Source: Candidatus Hydrogenedentota bacterium
GTDB lineage: Bacteria; Hydrogenedentota; Hydrogenedentia; Hydrogenedentales; SLHB01
Direction: 5' to 3'
Assembly: GCA_016215105.1 (NCBI GenBank)
Contig: JACRLJ010000119.1
Coordinates: 1 to 44,113, forward strand
Length of the DNA stretch: 44,113 nt
Part shown: positions 24,926 to 32,830 of the stretch, piece by piece
Layout of the letters: every line of letters starts with the position of its first letter
Position numbering within the stretch: position 1 is the stretch's first letter
Notes under the pieces: model-generated
Told to the model about the DNA's origin: nothing
The model's input: the letters and a program-made list of their open reading frames with translations, nothing else
Database searches by the model: none
Position numbers and translations under genes: made by a program

Positions 24926-25936
24926 GTGAGCAGCAATCGGCTGGAAGTTATGCGGCATCTTCAGGATTTTGTGCGCGACGCGTTGCCGAGTCTGCTCAAG
25001 ACAGAGGACACGTATTGGCAGCCGAGCGATTTTCTTCCCGATATGTCGCAACCGGATGCGTTTGACCAGATACGCGAGCTTCAGCAGGCTGCGCGCGAGT
25101 TGCCGGACGACCTCCTTGCAGTTCTCGTGGGTGACATGATCACCGAGGAGGCCCTGCCCACTTACAGCGTTTGGCTCCACAGTTACGAAGGCATCGACAA
25201 GGGCGGCGAACCGCGCGGCCCGTGGGGCGAATGGGCGCGAAAGTGGACCGCCGAGGAGAACCGCCATGGCGACGTGCTCAACCGGTATCTGTACTTGACG
25301 GGCCGGGTGAACATGCGCGAGGTCGAAGCCACAATCCAGAACCTGATCAGCGACGGCATGGACATCAAAACCGGCTCGGACCCCTATAAGGCGTTCGCCT
25401 ATACCAGCTTCCAGGAAATTGCCACACAGGTCTCTCACAAAAACGTGGCGGTGCGCGCAGCTTCGTTGGGTGACCGTCGGCTAGCCCGATTGTGCAGCCA
25501 TGTGGCCAGCGACGAGAATCGTCACGCAAAGGCCTATAAACTGTTCTTCGAGAAGATTCTAGAGGTCGATCCCAGTGACGCGCTGCTGTCTTTTCAGGAA
25601 ATGATGAAAAGCAAAGTGACCATGCCCGCGATGTACATGCGCGAAAAAGGAAAACAGATCGGCGAGTCTTTCCGCAAATTCGCGGACGTGGCCGAGCGCA
25701 CGGGTGTCTATACGCGCCTTCACTACGTGGACATCCTTCAAGGTCTGGTCCGCTCCTGGAATATTGAAGCGCTCACCCAGCTGACTCCCGCCGCCGAACA
25801 TGCCCAGCAGTTCCTGTGCAGCCTGCCCGAGCGCTACCGCAAGGTGGCGGAGCGGTTCGAGAACGTATCTAAAGAACTCCACTCATTCTCCTGGCTCAAC
25901 GGCGGCGAATCCACGCCGGTCGCACAGCCTTCGTAG
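24926..25936 (+). CDS. Acyl-[acyl-carrier-protein] desaturase, di-iron
   Basis: Soluble ferritin-like desaturase that inserts a double bond into acyl-ACP with oxygen and reduced ferredoxin. 336 residues. Two diiron helices are clear: WTAEENRHGDVL and SDENRHAKAYK (ExxRH and DExRH pairs), with further helices carrying TYSVWLHSYEG and YTSFQE. This class is best known from plants and actinobacteria; most bacteria use other routes to unsaturated fats. The start is a GTG at 24926 with CGGAG 8-9 bases before it; an in-frame TTG at 24836 gives an unconserved extension. A 210-base gap separates it from cysH. Sharing a ferredoxin electron source is one link with cysI, but shared transcription is unproven. 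Confidence 0.9.
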   Translation: MSSNRLEVMRHLQDFVRDALPSLLKTEDTYWQPSDFLPDMSQPDAFDQIRELQQAARELPDDLLAVLVGDMITEEALPTYSVWLHSYEGIDKGGEPRGPWGEWARKWTAEENRHGDVLNRYLYLTGRVNMREVEATIQNLISDGMDIKTGSDPYKAFAYTSFQEIATQVSHKNVAVRAASLGDRRLARLCSHVASDENRHAKAYKLFFEKILEVDPSDALLSFQEMMKSKVTMPAMYMREKGKQIGESFRKFADVAERTGVYTRLHYVDILQGLVRSWNIEALTQLTPAAEHAQQFLCSLPERYRKVAERFENVSKELHSFSWLNGGESTPVAQPS

Positions 25937-26201
25937 GGCAGCAAGCCAACGCCGTCTCCCAAAAGGTTCCTATAATGTAAGTGTGGTTTGTTTCGGCTTC
26001 TGGGTGGCGAAAGCGGAGGGGACATGGGAGCGATGCGAGGTATAGGATTGATGGGAGGAAAGAAGAGAGCGACCCTCGCCAAGGCGTGGACACGAGAACA
26101 GACGGGTTCTCCAAACAAGGGGTGCGAGGGGATAAGTCATTGTGACGTATTGGGTTTTGGAGGTAAGGCCGGAGCAGGACGGGGTTGGAGGCTGGCAGCA
26201 A

Positions 26202-26283
26202 AGACCGGCGGATGAGGACATCCGCCCTCCCCTGGGAATCGAAGGCCAAAAGAAACGAGTTGACGCGGCGGGTCGGCGCGTCT
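26202..26283. repeat. About 80-bp direct repeat, copy 1
   Basis: Begins AGACCGGCGGATGAGG, continues through CATCCGCCCTCCC and ATCGAAGGCCAAAAG, and ends GGCGCGTCT. Copy 2 at 26344-26423 matches it with about ten differences and a two-base gap. The first 25 bases form the hairpin described at 26207-26226. Confidence 0.85.
26207..26226. repeat. Dispersed hairpin element, copy 1
   Basis: GGCGGATG-AGGA-CATCCGCC: 8 perfect pairs, loop AGGA, followed by CTCCC. Copies at 26349-26368 and 40067-40086 keep the loop and flank; see the findings for the compensating changes. Confidence 0.85.
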
Positions 26284-26288
26284 CCCTT

Positions 26289-26318
26289 CCACCTTTTCTT
26301 TGCGGAAAGAAAAGGTGG
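26289..26318. repeat. Perfect 13-bp stem hairpin
   Basis: CCACCTTTTCTTT (26289-26301) pairs with AAAGAAAAGGTGG (26306-26318) across the loop GCGG. It lies between the two 80-bp repeats and runs into a partial third copy of their core (GGCCAAAAGAAACGAATTGG, about 26317-26337). Confidence 0.9.
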
Positions 26319-26343
26319 CCAAAAGAAACGAATTGGGGAGCGT

Positions 26344-26423
26344 AGACCGGCAGATGAGGACATCCGCCTTCCCGAGGAATCGAAGGCCAAGAGAAACGGA
26401 TTGACGCGGCGGCCAGCGCGTCT
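26344..26423. repeat. About 80-bp direct repeat, copy 2, with hairpin copy 2
   Basis: Diverged copy of 26202-26283. It opens with hairpin GGCAGATG-AGGA-CATCCGCC (26349-26368), which has one mismatch (A against C), and ends CAGCGCGTCT. The first codon of the next gene lies 100 bases downstream. Confidence 0.85.
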
Positions 26424-26522
26424 TGGGAACGATTGGCCAAAGGCGCCCCGTTTGTGGTTAAGTGTTTGGTTTAACTTCGGCGCGCTGCGGCGCCGGGGAC
26501 TTTGAACTAGGCGCCACGACGG

Positions 26523-29093
26523 ATGAGCATGGAAACAGAATTGGGTCAGGACGCGAGGGAGCGGATATCTCCCGCTGCCGCTCGCGCTATGGTAAGAGAG
26601 ATAGCGGAGTCGGGCGGTCGAGAGGTGTTCTTCGCCGGGACGCTTAACGGCGACGGGGTTGTCGAGTCGGTGCGGGTGTGCGCGCGGGGGCATGAAAGCG
26701 CGGTCCCGGCGTTTTTTGAGGCGGTGGGCACGCGGGAGGTAGTGATTCACAATCATCCGTCTGGCTTGATTGCTCCGTCCGAGGCCGATTTGGAATTGGC
26801 CGCGATATTCGGACGCCACGGGAACGGGGTGTTCATCGTAGACAACGAGGTTGCGCGGGTCTACGTGGTTGTCGAGCCGTTCTTTCAGCGCCAACTCTCG
26901 CAACTGAGTCCGGACGAGTTGACACGATCGCTGAAGCCGAACGGAAAACTGGCGCGGGCACTCCCCCACTTCGAGGTTCGGCCGCAACAGTCGGAGATGA
27001 TGGCGTCGGTAGCGCGGGCGTTTAACACCGACGGGATTAGCGTGATCGAGGCGCCTACCGGCGTCGGGAAGACGCTGGCGTATTTGCTTCCGGCGGTACA
27101 GTGGGCGATTCGCAATCGCGAGCGGGTGGTGATATCTACGAAGACGATTAATCTTCAAGAGCAGATTGTGCTCAAGGACATCCCGGTGCTGGCGCGGTGT
27201 ATCGAGGACCGATTTACGTGCGTGTTGGTCAAGGGACGGAGCAACTACCTGTGCCAGCGCAAGCTGCGGCAAGCGTTGACGGAACTCACGCTGTTCGAGG
27301 ACCAGGAAAACGGCCCCATGCTCAAGGCCATTGCGGAATGGGCCAAGACGACCGAGGACGGCAGTCTTTCGGATTTACCGTTCGTTCCGGCGCGGGACGT
27401 TTGGGAGCGGCTTTGTTCGGAGGCGGATACGTGCCACGTGTCACAGTGCCCCACTCCGTCGAAGTGTTTCATCGGCCGGGCGCGCCGCGAAATGGCGAAG
27501 GCCGATCTGCTGGTGGTCAATCACTCGATGCTGTTCGCGGATATGGCGGTCAAGAAGGAGTTGGGGGCGTTTACCGCGATGGGCGTGCTGCCGTCGTATC
27601 AGCGGCTCGTGTTTGATGAGGCGCATCATATTGAAGACTCCGCTACGGAATACTTCGGAGCTGAGACCACGCGGAATGGCGCTTTGGCGGCGTTGGGCTT
27701 TCTGCTGCGGGTCGAGGGCGTTCATGAGCGGGGTCTATTGCCCTTCGTCCGAGCGAAGCTATCCAAGCTGGGGAGGCGCGTTTCGGCCGAAACGTATGAA
27801 ACGATACTCAACGTTCTGGACAACCAACTGTGTCCGAGCATTGCCGCGGCGCGCGAGGCGGTCATTTCCGCGTTCAGCACGCTGCGAAGTCTCACTGCGG
27901 AACGCTGCGGGCAAATTGGCCGCGACATCAAGTGGCGGCTAACGCCTGAGGTGTTGCGCGATCCGCAGTTGCGCGAGGCGCATTCGGTATACGTGTTGCC
28001 CGCCATGGACGAGATCTTAACGTGCGTCAAGGAATGCAACCGGCTGTTGGCGCCGCTGAAATCCATCGAAGCGGCGCCCGATGAGACCGAGGCGCCGTTT
28101 CTTACCGAGATGACCCAGCTTAACGCCTACCGGGACCGCTTGATTCGGGTGGCGTCAGTCTTGGCGGAGGTCACGAGCGAGGATTGTCCGGCGAACACGG
28201 TTCGCTGGATAGAGATCGACGCGCGCAACGAGACGATTGTCCGATTGGCGCGGTGTCCGCTTGAAGTAGCCGAGTCTCTCTCGGAATGGGTTTACCGCAA
28301 CCTCAAATCGGTAGTGATGACGTCGGCGACGCTTTCGGTGCAGCGCAGGTTTGACTACCTATTCTCGCGCATCGGGTTGGACCGTGTCGGCGAGCGGAAT
28401 GTTGAGGCGTTGGCGCTTGATTCGCCGTTCGACTTTGAGTCGCAGGCGCTGCTGTGTCTGCCCAACGACATTGCGGCGCCCGACCATCCGTCGTTCATGG
28501 AAGAGGCCGTGGATCACATCCGGGAGGCGTTGTCGATCACGCGGGGGCATGCATTTGTTCTGTTCACGTCGTTCTATGCGCTCGATTTCACGTTCAAGCG
28601 GCTCGAGGGGGATTTGCGGCGGGCGGGCATCGCGGCGCTCAAACAGGGCTCGGCCACGCGGACGCAATTGCTGGATCGATTTCGTAAGGACACGTCGAGC
28701 GTGCTGTTCGCGACGGACAGCTTCTGGGAAGGGGTGGACGTTGCCGGCGACGCGTTGCAGTGTGTTATACTTCACAAACTGCCGTTCCGGGTACCCACAG
28801 AGCCCATCCTGGAGGCCCGGGCTGAAGCCATTGATTCCTCGGGCGGGAACTCGTTTATGGCGTATACGGTGCCTCAGGCCGTGATTAAGTTCCGGCAAGG
28901 GTTTGGCCGCTTGATACGGCGCGCGACGGACCGAGGCGCTATCCTGGTGTTGGATCGCCGGATCATCACAAAGTACTACGGGAAGGTATTTCTGGATTCG
29001 CTTCCCGGCGTGCGCGTCGTCAAGGGACCGCGAGCCGGGGTCTACATGGCGCTGCGGAACTTCTTCAACACACCACCAACTGACGGGAAATAG
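26523..29093 (+). CDS. dinG: DinG-type DNA helicase with N-terminal RadC-like JAB domain
   Basis: ATP-dependent 5'-3' helicase of the XPD/DinG superfamily 2 group, acting on DNA repair intermediates. 856 residues. Residues about 15-120 carry a JAMM metalloprotease-like motif, HNHPSG (His76, His78) with Ser86 and Asp89 eight to eleven residues on, as in RadC. The helicase follows: Walker A APTGVGKT (177-184), candidate iron-sulfur cysteines (SNYLCQRK, RLCSEADTC, SQCPTPSKC), DEAH box FDEAHH, and the C-terminal motifs TSATL, FATDSFWEGVDV and FRQGFGRLIRR. The JAB fusion is uncommon for DinG. The ATG at 26523 (another at 26529) has only weak ribosome signals. pgi starts 2 bases after its stop. Confidence 0.92.
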   Translation: MSMETELGQDARERISPAAARAMVREIAESGGREVFFAGTLNGDGVVESVRVCARGHESAVPAFFEAVGTREVVIHNHPSGLIAPSEADLELAAIFGRHGNGVFIVDNEVARVYVVVEPFFQRQLSQLSPDELTRSLKPNGKLARALPHFEVRPQQSEMMASVARAFNTDGISVIEAPTGVGKTLAYLLPAVQWAIRNRERVVISTKTINLQEQIVLKDIPVLARCIEDRFTCVLVKGRSNYLCQRKLRQALTELTLFEDQENGPMLKAIAEWAKTTEDGSLSDLPFVPARDVWERLCSEADTCHVSQCPTPSKCFIGRARREMAKADLLVVNHSMLFADMAVKKELGAFTAMGVLPSYQRLVFDEAHHIEDSATEYFGAETTRNGALAALGFLLRVEGVHERGLLPFVRAKLSKLGRRVSAETYETILNVLDNQLCPSIAAAREAVISAFSTLRSLTAERCGQIGRDIKWRLTPEVLRDPQLREAHSVYVLPAMDEILTCVKECNRLLAPLKSIEAAPDETEAPFLTEMTQLNAYRDRLIRVASVLAEVTSEDCPANTVRWIEIDARNETIVRLARCPLEVAESLSEWVYRNLKSVVMTSATLSVQRRFDYLFSRIGLDRVGERNVEALALDSPFDFESQALLCLPNDIAAPDHPSFMEEAVDHIREALSITRGHAFVLFTSFYALDFTFKRLEGDLRRAGIAALKQGSATRTQLLDRFRKDTSSVLFATDSFWEGVDVAGDALQCVILHKLPFRVPTEPILEARAEAIDSSGGNSFMAYTVPQAVIKFRQGFGRLIRRATDRGAILVLDRRIITKYYGKVFLDSLPGVRVVKGPRAGVYMALRNFFNTPPTDGK

Positions 29094-29095
29094 CT

Positions 29096-30460
29096 ATGAC
29101 GGACATCAACATTCAGATCGATATCTCGCGGGCCAAAGCGTCGTCGGTCGGCCAGGCACACGGGGTGACTCCCCAGGAATTGAAGGATATTGCCCCGCGT
29201 GTCGCCGAGGCGCACACCGCGCTCGTCCAGGAGCGGGCTGAGAAGAAATACGGGTTCTACGATCTGTACAAGGACACCGCGGTTCTCAAGGACGTCAAGG
29301 ACACCGCTGCTGCCTTTCGTGACAAAAACTACGAGAATCTGGTCGTCCTTGGGATCGGCGGATCGGCATTGGGCACGACCGCGCTGGTGACCGCGCTGAA
29401 ACCGCCTTACTACAACCTGCTAACGCGAAAGACGCGACGCGGGGCTCCGCGCCTATTTGTGATGGACAACATCGACCCCATCACGTTCCGGCAGATGATG
29501 AAGATTTGTCCTCCGCAGAAGACGCTTTTCAACGTCATCTCCAAATCAGGCGATACCGCTGAAACGATGTCGCAACTTATGATTGCGGTGGATGCAATTG
29601 AAAAGCACTTGGGCCCTGACGCAGTGAAAGAGCATGTCGTCGCGACAACGAATCCCCGAGGCGAAAAGGCAAGCCTGCTGCATCCGATTGCCGACCACTA
29701 TGGTCTGAAATGCTTTGCAGTGCCGCTCAATGTTGGCGGGCGATTCTCGGTGTTCTCTCCGGTCGGAATGTTTCCTGCGGCGGTACTCGGTTTGGATGTG
29801 GATGCCCTTTTCGCCGGGTGCGCGTCCATGGATGCGCGGTGCTCGACGGCGACTCTCGAAGAGAATCCGGCGTATCTTCGTGCCGCGATGCACTACTTAG
29901 CCGATACCCGCAAAGGGAAGGTCATGTCGGTCATGATGCCGTACACCGATGCACTGCGCGACGTGGCGGATTGGTACCGGCAGATTTGGGCGGAGAGCCT
30001 TGGAAAGCGCGTCAGCCTGGACGGGCAAGAGGTCTTTGCCGGCCAGACTCCGATCAAATCCCTGGGCGCGACGGATCAGCATTCGCAGATACAGCTCTAC
30101 CGTGAGGGCCCGAACGACAAGATCATCACGATACTTGAAGTGAAGCGTTTCGCCAAGACCTTGCGTATACCTGAAGCTCTGGGGTTTGTCGAATCGCTTG
30201 GCTATTTGCGTGGCCAAACCATGAACAAGCTCATGGCCGCGGAGTTGAAGGGCACGATGGATGCGCTGAAACTGAGTGAACGCCCCGTGATTCGCGTCAC
30301 GTTGTCCTCCGTTGACGAACACTCCTTGGCGCAGTTGTTGTACATGCTCGAGGTGGAAACGGCCATGGCTGGGCGGCTGTATAATGTGGACACATTCAAC
30401 CAGCCCGGGGTAGAAGAAGGGAAGAAAATTGCCCGCGCCCTTATGGGAGGCCAGGGTTGA
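29096..30460 (+). CDS. pgi: Glucose-6-phosphate isomerase
   Basis: Interconverts glucose 6-phosphate and fructose 6-phosphate. 454 residues of the shorter bacterial type. Visible: VVLGIGGSALGTTAL (phosphate site), NVISKSGDTAETMSQ, the catalytic Glu segment in GGRFSVFSPVG, and GATDQHSQIQLYREG with the ring-opening His. A final Lys-containing helix (PGVEEGKKIA) completes the active site. Begins 2 bases after dinG and shares 4 bases (TTGA) with the next gene, so the three are co-transcribed. With manA earlier in the window the cell can feed both glucose and mannose phosphates into fructose 6-phosphate. Confidence 0.96.
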   Translation: MTDINIQIDISRAKASSVGQAHGVTPQELKDIAPRVAEAHTALVQERAEKKYGFYDLYKDTAVLKDVKDTAAAFRDKNYENLVVLGIGGSALGTTALVTALKPPYYNLLTRKTRRGAPRLFVMDNIDPITFRQMMKICPPQKTLFNVISKSGDTAETMSQLMIAVDAIEKHLGPDAVKEHVVATTNPRGEKASLLHPIADHYGLKCFAVPLNVGGRFSVFSPVGMFPAAVLGLDVDALFAGCASMDARCSTATLEENPAYLRAAMHYLADTRKGKVMSVMMPYTDALRDVADWYRQIWAESLGKRVSLDGQEVFAGQTPIKSLGATDQHSQIQLYREGPNDKIITILEVKRFAKTLRIPEALGFVESLGYLRGQTMNKLMAAELKGTMDALKLSERPVIRVTLSSVDEHSLAQLLYMLEVETAMAGRLYNVDTFNQPGVEEGKKIARALMGGQG

Positions 30461-31830
30461 CGCTGCCCGAACCACGGTTTCCAGATTACGGAGACGGTGG
30501 CGACGAAATTGGCGCACGGCGTTCCCGGCGCGCCTTTCGCCGTTCCGTCGCGGCGGTAATACTGCTTTCCGCGATGCTATTCGTTTCGGAGAACTATCTC
30601 CGCTATGAACAGACGGAGCGTCTATTTCGTCTCGGCGTAAGTTTTCCGGTGAGCGAATTCCCGTCGGCGCGGACGGTCCTGCGCGCCGCAGTCAAGCAAG
30701 ACGCGGCATTGCACGGTACTCCGAACGCCAAGTACTACGAGGCCCTTGCGGAACGCGAGGAAGACGATCGCATCTTACCGGCCTACGCGAAGGCTCATGA
30801 ACTCGATCCCAGCAATGCGTTTCTGGCGATTCGGTATGGCTGCGCCTTGGCGAAACAGGGCCAGACGAGCCAGGCATTGGACATCTTCCGAAAAGCGGCA
30901 GAACGCGACCCGCACAATGCGCTGTCCGCCTATTTGCAGGCCGCTGTTACCCCGTTGTCGTCGAACGGAAAGGACAGCCCTGAGGAATCCTTGGCGTTGG
31001 TGGCGCGGGCGAACAGCAGCGGTAATCCAGTGGTGTTTCCACGGCCTCTGTGGGTTTCGAGTTTCCCGGTGGACGGCGCGTGCTACCAGGACCTTCGGCG
31101 TAACGCTATTCGGGAGTGCTGCGCTCCACTCCTTGAGTACGCCAAGAATGTGGGCGCATTGGCCGAATCTCAGATTAGGCGGGGCCAACCTCAGAACTGG
31201 GACGCATGGCTCAACACGCTCCAGGAAATGGGTGACCGATTGGCCACGGGCGACCCCGGGACCCTTCAAGTGAAGACGGGCCTTGAAATCGAAGCGCGCG
31301 CCATCCGGCTGCGAGAACAACTTCGCCAATCGGAGAAGAGCACCGAGGACAAATCGCTGCCGACGCTTCTCACTCAGGTGCAAGCGGCGCTCGATACAGT
31401 AGATACGTTTGAGGCGCAACGCGCAGGCACAATCCAACAGGACCGAGCCCGGTTCGAGGCGCCAAAGTGGCTTTGGATTGAATCATTTTGTCTTCTCTTC
31501 ATGATCTATTTCCTTTCCGTCACCTTGGCGCGACTTTCTCGCGCAAGCGCAATGCATTGGACGGTGGCTCATAGACGCGCGGGATGGGCCGTCCCGGCCT
31601 TTGGCTGCGTGGTATGTATTCTGCTCCTCGCGGTGGAGCCGTGGCTGGGAAAACTGGCGCCGGACAAGTTGGACTGGATTAGCGATACATGGTGGGGCGG
31701 GATGGCCGTTATGGTCGCATTTGGCCTGTATTACCCTGTGTACCGGTTGAAATCGTCAAAAGCTGTCTGCGAGTCCCTAAATGTCCAGCTGGGCTACGAA
31801 ACGCATCTGACACAGGCTGTCGACGCGTAA
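30457..31830 (+). CDS. Membrane protein with TPR-like region, possibly truncated
   Basis: I do not recognise the family. 457 residues: a basic cytoplasmic start, one membrane helix at about 30-44, a soluble helical region (about 60-335) whose PSNAFLAIRYGCALAKQGQTSQALDIFRKAAERD stretch looks like TPR repeats, then three more membrane helices (about 337-357, 372-395, 412-430). It starts with TTG at 30457, overlapping the pgi stop by 4 bases. The frame ends at TAA 31828-31830, but the same frame then stays open for 70 more codons that encode another membrane helix. This suggests the true protein once extended to 32043. Role unknown; the repeats suggest protein-protein contact. Confidence 0.65.
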   Translation: MTLPEPRFPDYGDGGDEIGARRSRRAFRRSVAAVILLSAMLFVSENYLRYEQTERLFRLGVSFPVSEFPSARTVLRAAVKQDAALHGTPNAKYYEALAEREEDDRILPAYAKAHELDPSNAFLAIRYGCALAKQGQTSQALDIFRKAAERDPHNALSAYLQAAVTPLSSNGKDSPEESLALVARANSSGNPVVFPRPLWVSSFPVDGACYQDLRRNAIRECCAPLLEYAKNVGALAESQIRRGQPQNWDAWLNTLQEMGDRLATGDPGTLQVKTGLEIEARAIRLREQLRQSEKSTEDKSLPTLLTQVQAALDTVDTFEAQRAGTIQQDRARFEAPKWLWIESFCLLFMIYFLSVTLARLSRASAMHWTVAHRRAGWAVPAFGCVVCILLLAVEPWLGKLAPDKLDWISDTWWGGMAVMVAFGLYYPVYRLKSSKAVCESLNVQLGYETHLTQAVDA

Positions 31831-32043
31831 CGGAAGGCATCCGTAATCCTATGCCGAAGGTATTACGGCATTCTTACGGGTCTTATGCTGTCGTCCTGTG
31901 CAATCTGGGTCATCATTTTTCGGATTGCTTCGGGAATTTACCCGCACTATGTCGAGCTTCTTGCGACCGGCCTGGGTACCGAGGAACTTCGGGCCGTAAC
32001 GCAGGCCCTTGCTCAGTTGCCCCAGCAGGTGGGCCTGGACTAG
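31831..32043 (+). other. In-frame continuation after the TAA stop, possible lost C-terminus
   Basis: Directly after the stop of the TPR-like gene, the same frame runs open for 70 codons to TAG at 32041-32043. The deduced peptide has a charged linker (RKASVILCRR), a hydrophobic segment (YYGILTGLMLSSCAIWVIIF) and an amphipathic tail (TEELRAVTQALAQLPQQVG). One base change (CAA to TAA) would explain the break. Alternatively it is a separate small protein starting at ATG 31885 (52 residues), but no ribosome site is visible before that ATG. Confidence 0.5.
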
Positions 32044-32218
32044 GGATCCGGCCAGAGAGCCGGCAATTTGAGGCTGCGAGACAATCCGCGTCGTCTCTCG
32101 GGATAGCAGATGCCTGAGCGCCCAAGAGGCGTTGGCTGTCCGAGGGAGAAAATGGCCTACTGACCCGTAAGTAGGCAAGTAATGTCGGATGGGGGCAACT
32201 GTATTTTGGGAGAATAGT

Positions 32219-32247
32219 TTGACAAAAAGGCCCTTGGTAGTTATAAT
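32219..32247 (+). promoter_or_regulatory. Consensus sigma-70 promoter
   Basis: TTGACA (32219-32224), exactly 17 bases, TATAAT (32242-32247). Both boxes match the consensus perfectly, rare in this GC-rich sequence. It should drive the HTH-receiver, kinase and ABC genes strongly. The leader is about 97 bases and contains the hairpin AGGTGCG-aattataga-CGCACCT at 32265-32287. Confidence 0.88.
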
Positions 32248-32264
32248 TTAGTTAAAATGTGACA

Positions 32265-32287
32265 AGGTGCGAATTATAGACGCACCT
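32265..32287 (+). promoter_or_regulatory. Leader hairpin before the HTH-receiver gene
   Basis: AGGTGCG (32265-32271) pairs with CGCACCT (32281-32287) over an A/T-rich 9-base loop, starting about 11 bases after the expected transcription start. It leaves the AGGAGG at 32337 free. Possible message stabiliser or protein site. Confidence 0.5.
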
Positions 32288-32350
32288 GGGGCGCGGCATG
32301 TCGCATTTGGGTTAAGTAGCGCGGGGTCAATATCTTAGGAGGTTCGAATC

Positions 32351-32812
32351 TTGAGCGATCGGGAGAAGAAAGCATACACCACGTTCGAGGCGGCTGCGAT
32401 CTGCCACGTCACCCACCACAGCATCAAGAATTGGATAAAGCAAGGGCTCATTAAGGCGTCCCGTACCCCTGGGGGACACTTGGAGAAGTTGTTGACGGAT
32501 GAGGGATTCGACCTCATTAAGGTGAGCAATGCCACCGAAGTGGGGCTTAAGGCGGCCCAATTATCTCCGGATCTGATTTTGCTGGACTTCCTGATGCCGG
32601 AGATCAATGGGTTTGAGGTGTGCAAGGCGTTGCGCGAAAACGAATTAACGCGAAGCACGCCGATAATGGCAGTGACGTGTCTTTCCAAAGAACGCGATAT
32701 CGAGCGCATTTTTTCTTGCGGCGCTGATGAATATCTCGCGAAGCCATTCAAAGTGGACCAGCTACTCGACAAAGTACGGGAACTGATTGGGCGCGGTCGA
32801 GTAGTCGAATAG
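32351..32812 (+). CDS. HTH-receiver response regulator with an internal gap
   Basis: 153 residues. The first 43 form a MerR/excisionase-like helix-turn-helix (TTFEAAAICHVTHHSIKNWIKQG then RTPGGH). From residue 44 the sequence is the second half of a CheY-like receiver: the phosphorylated Asp79 in LILLDFLMPEING, the Thr site in MAVTCLS and the Lys in LAKPFK. What usually lies between is missing: the wing after PGGH, the linker and the first receiver strand with the acidic Asp pair that holds Mg. The loss keeps the frame. Without the acidic pocket normal phosphorylation is unlikely. It starts with TTG at 32351 after a strong AGGAGG. The hybrid kinase follows after 18 bases and is the natural partner. 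Confidence 0.85.
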   Translation: MSDREKKAYTTFEAAAICHVTHHSIKNWIKQGLIKASRTPGGHLEKLLTDEGFDLIKVSNATEVGLKAAQLSPDLILLDFLMPEINGFEVCKALRENELTRSTPIMAVTCLSKERDIERIFSCGADEYLAKPFKVDQLLDKVRELIGRGRVVE

Positions 32813-32830
32813 TTCCCGCGGCGAGCTGCG

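Larger units (their letters stand above)
25937..26522. other. Repeat-rich spacer before the JAB-DinG gene
   Basis: No gene recognised on either strand; the long reverse frame here is chance reading of repeats. Contents: a TATAAT at about 25971-25976 without a good -35, two diverged copies of an 80-bp repeat (26202-26283 and 26344-26423) each beginning with a small hairpin, and between them a perfect 13-bp hairpin (26289-26318) with a partial third copy of the repeat core. Confidence 0.6.
32044..32350 (+). other. Leader and promoter region of the HTH-receiver/kinase operon
   Basis: No gene recognised. Contains a hairpin GCCTACT/AGTAGGC (32155-32176, 8-base loop), the consensus promoter at 32219-32247, a leader hairpin AGGTGCG/CGCACCT (32265-32287) and the ribosome site AGGAGG (32337-32342). 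Confidence 0.7.

Noticed and set aside
22130-25438. 1102-codon open frame on the reverse strand across cysI, cysH and the desaturase
   Set aside because: It runs opposite to three well-supported genes and reads as low-similarity sequence rich in Arg/Ala/Val, as GC-rich antisense frames do. Its length is notable, but there is no start signal or recognisable domain.
25896-27272. 458-codon reverse frame through the repeat-rich spacer and dinG
   Set aside because: Made of repeat translations and antisense of dinG; no conserved domain.
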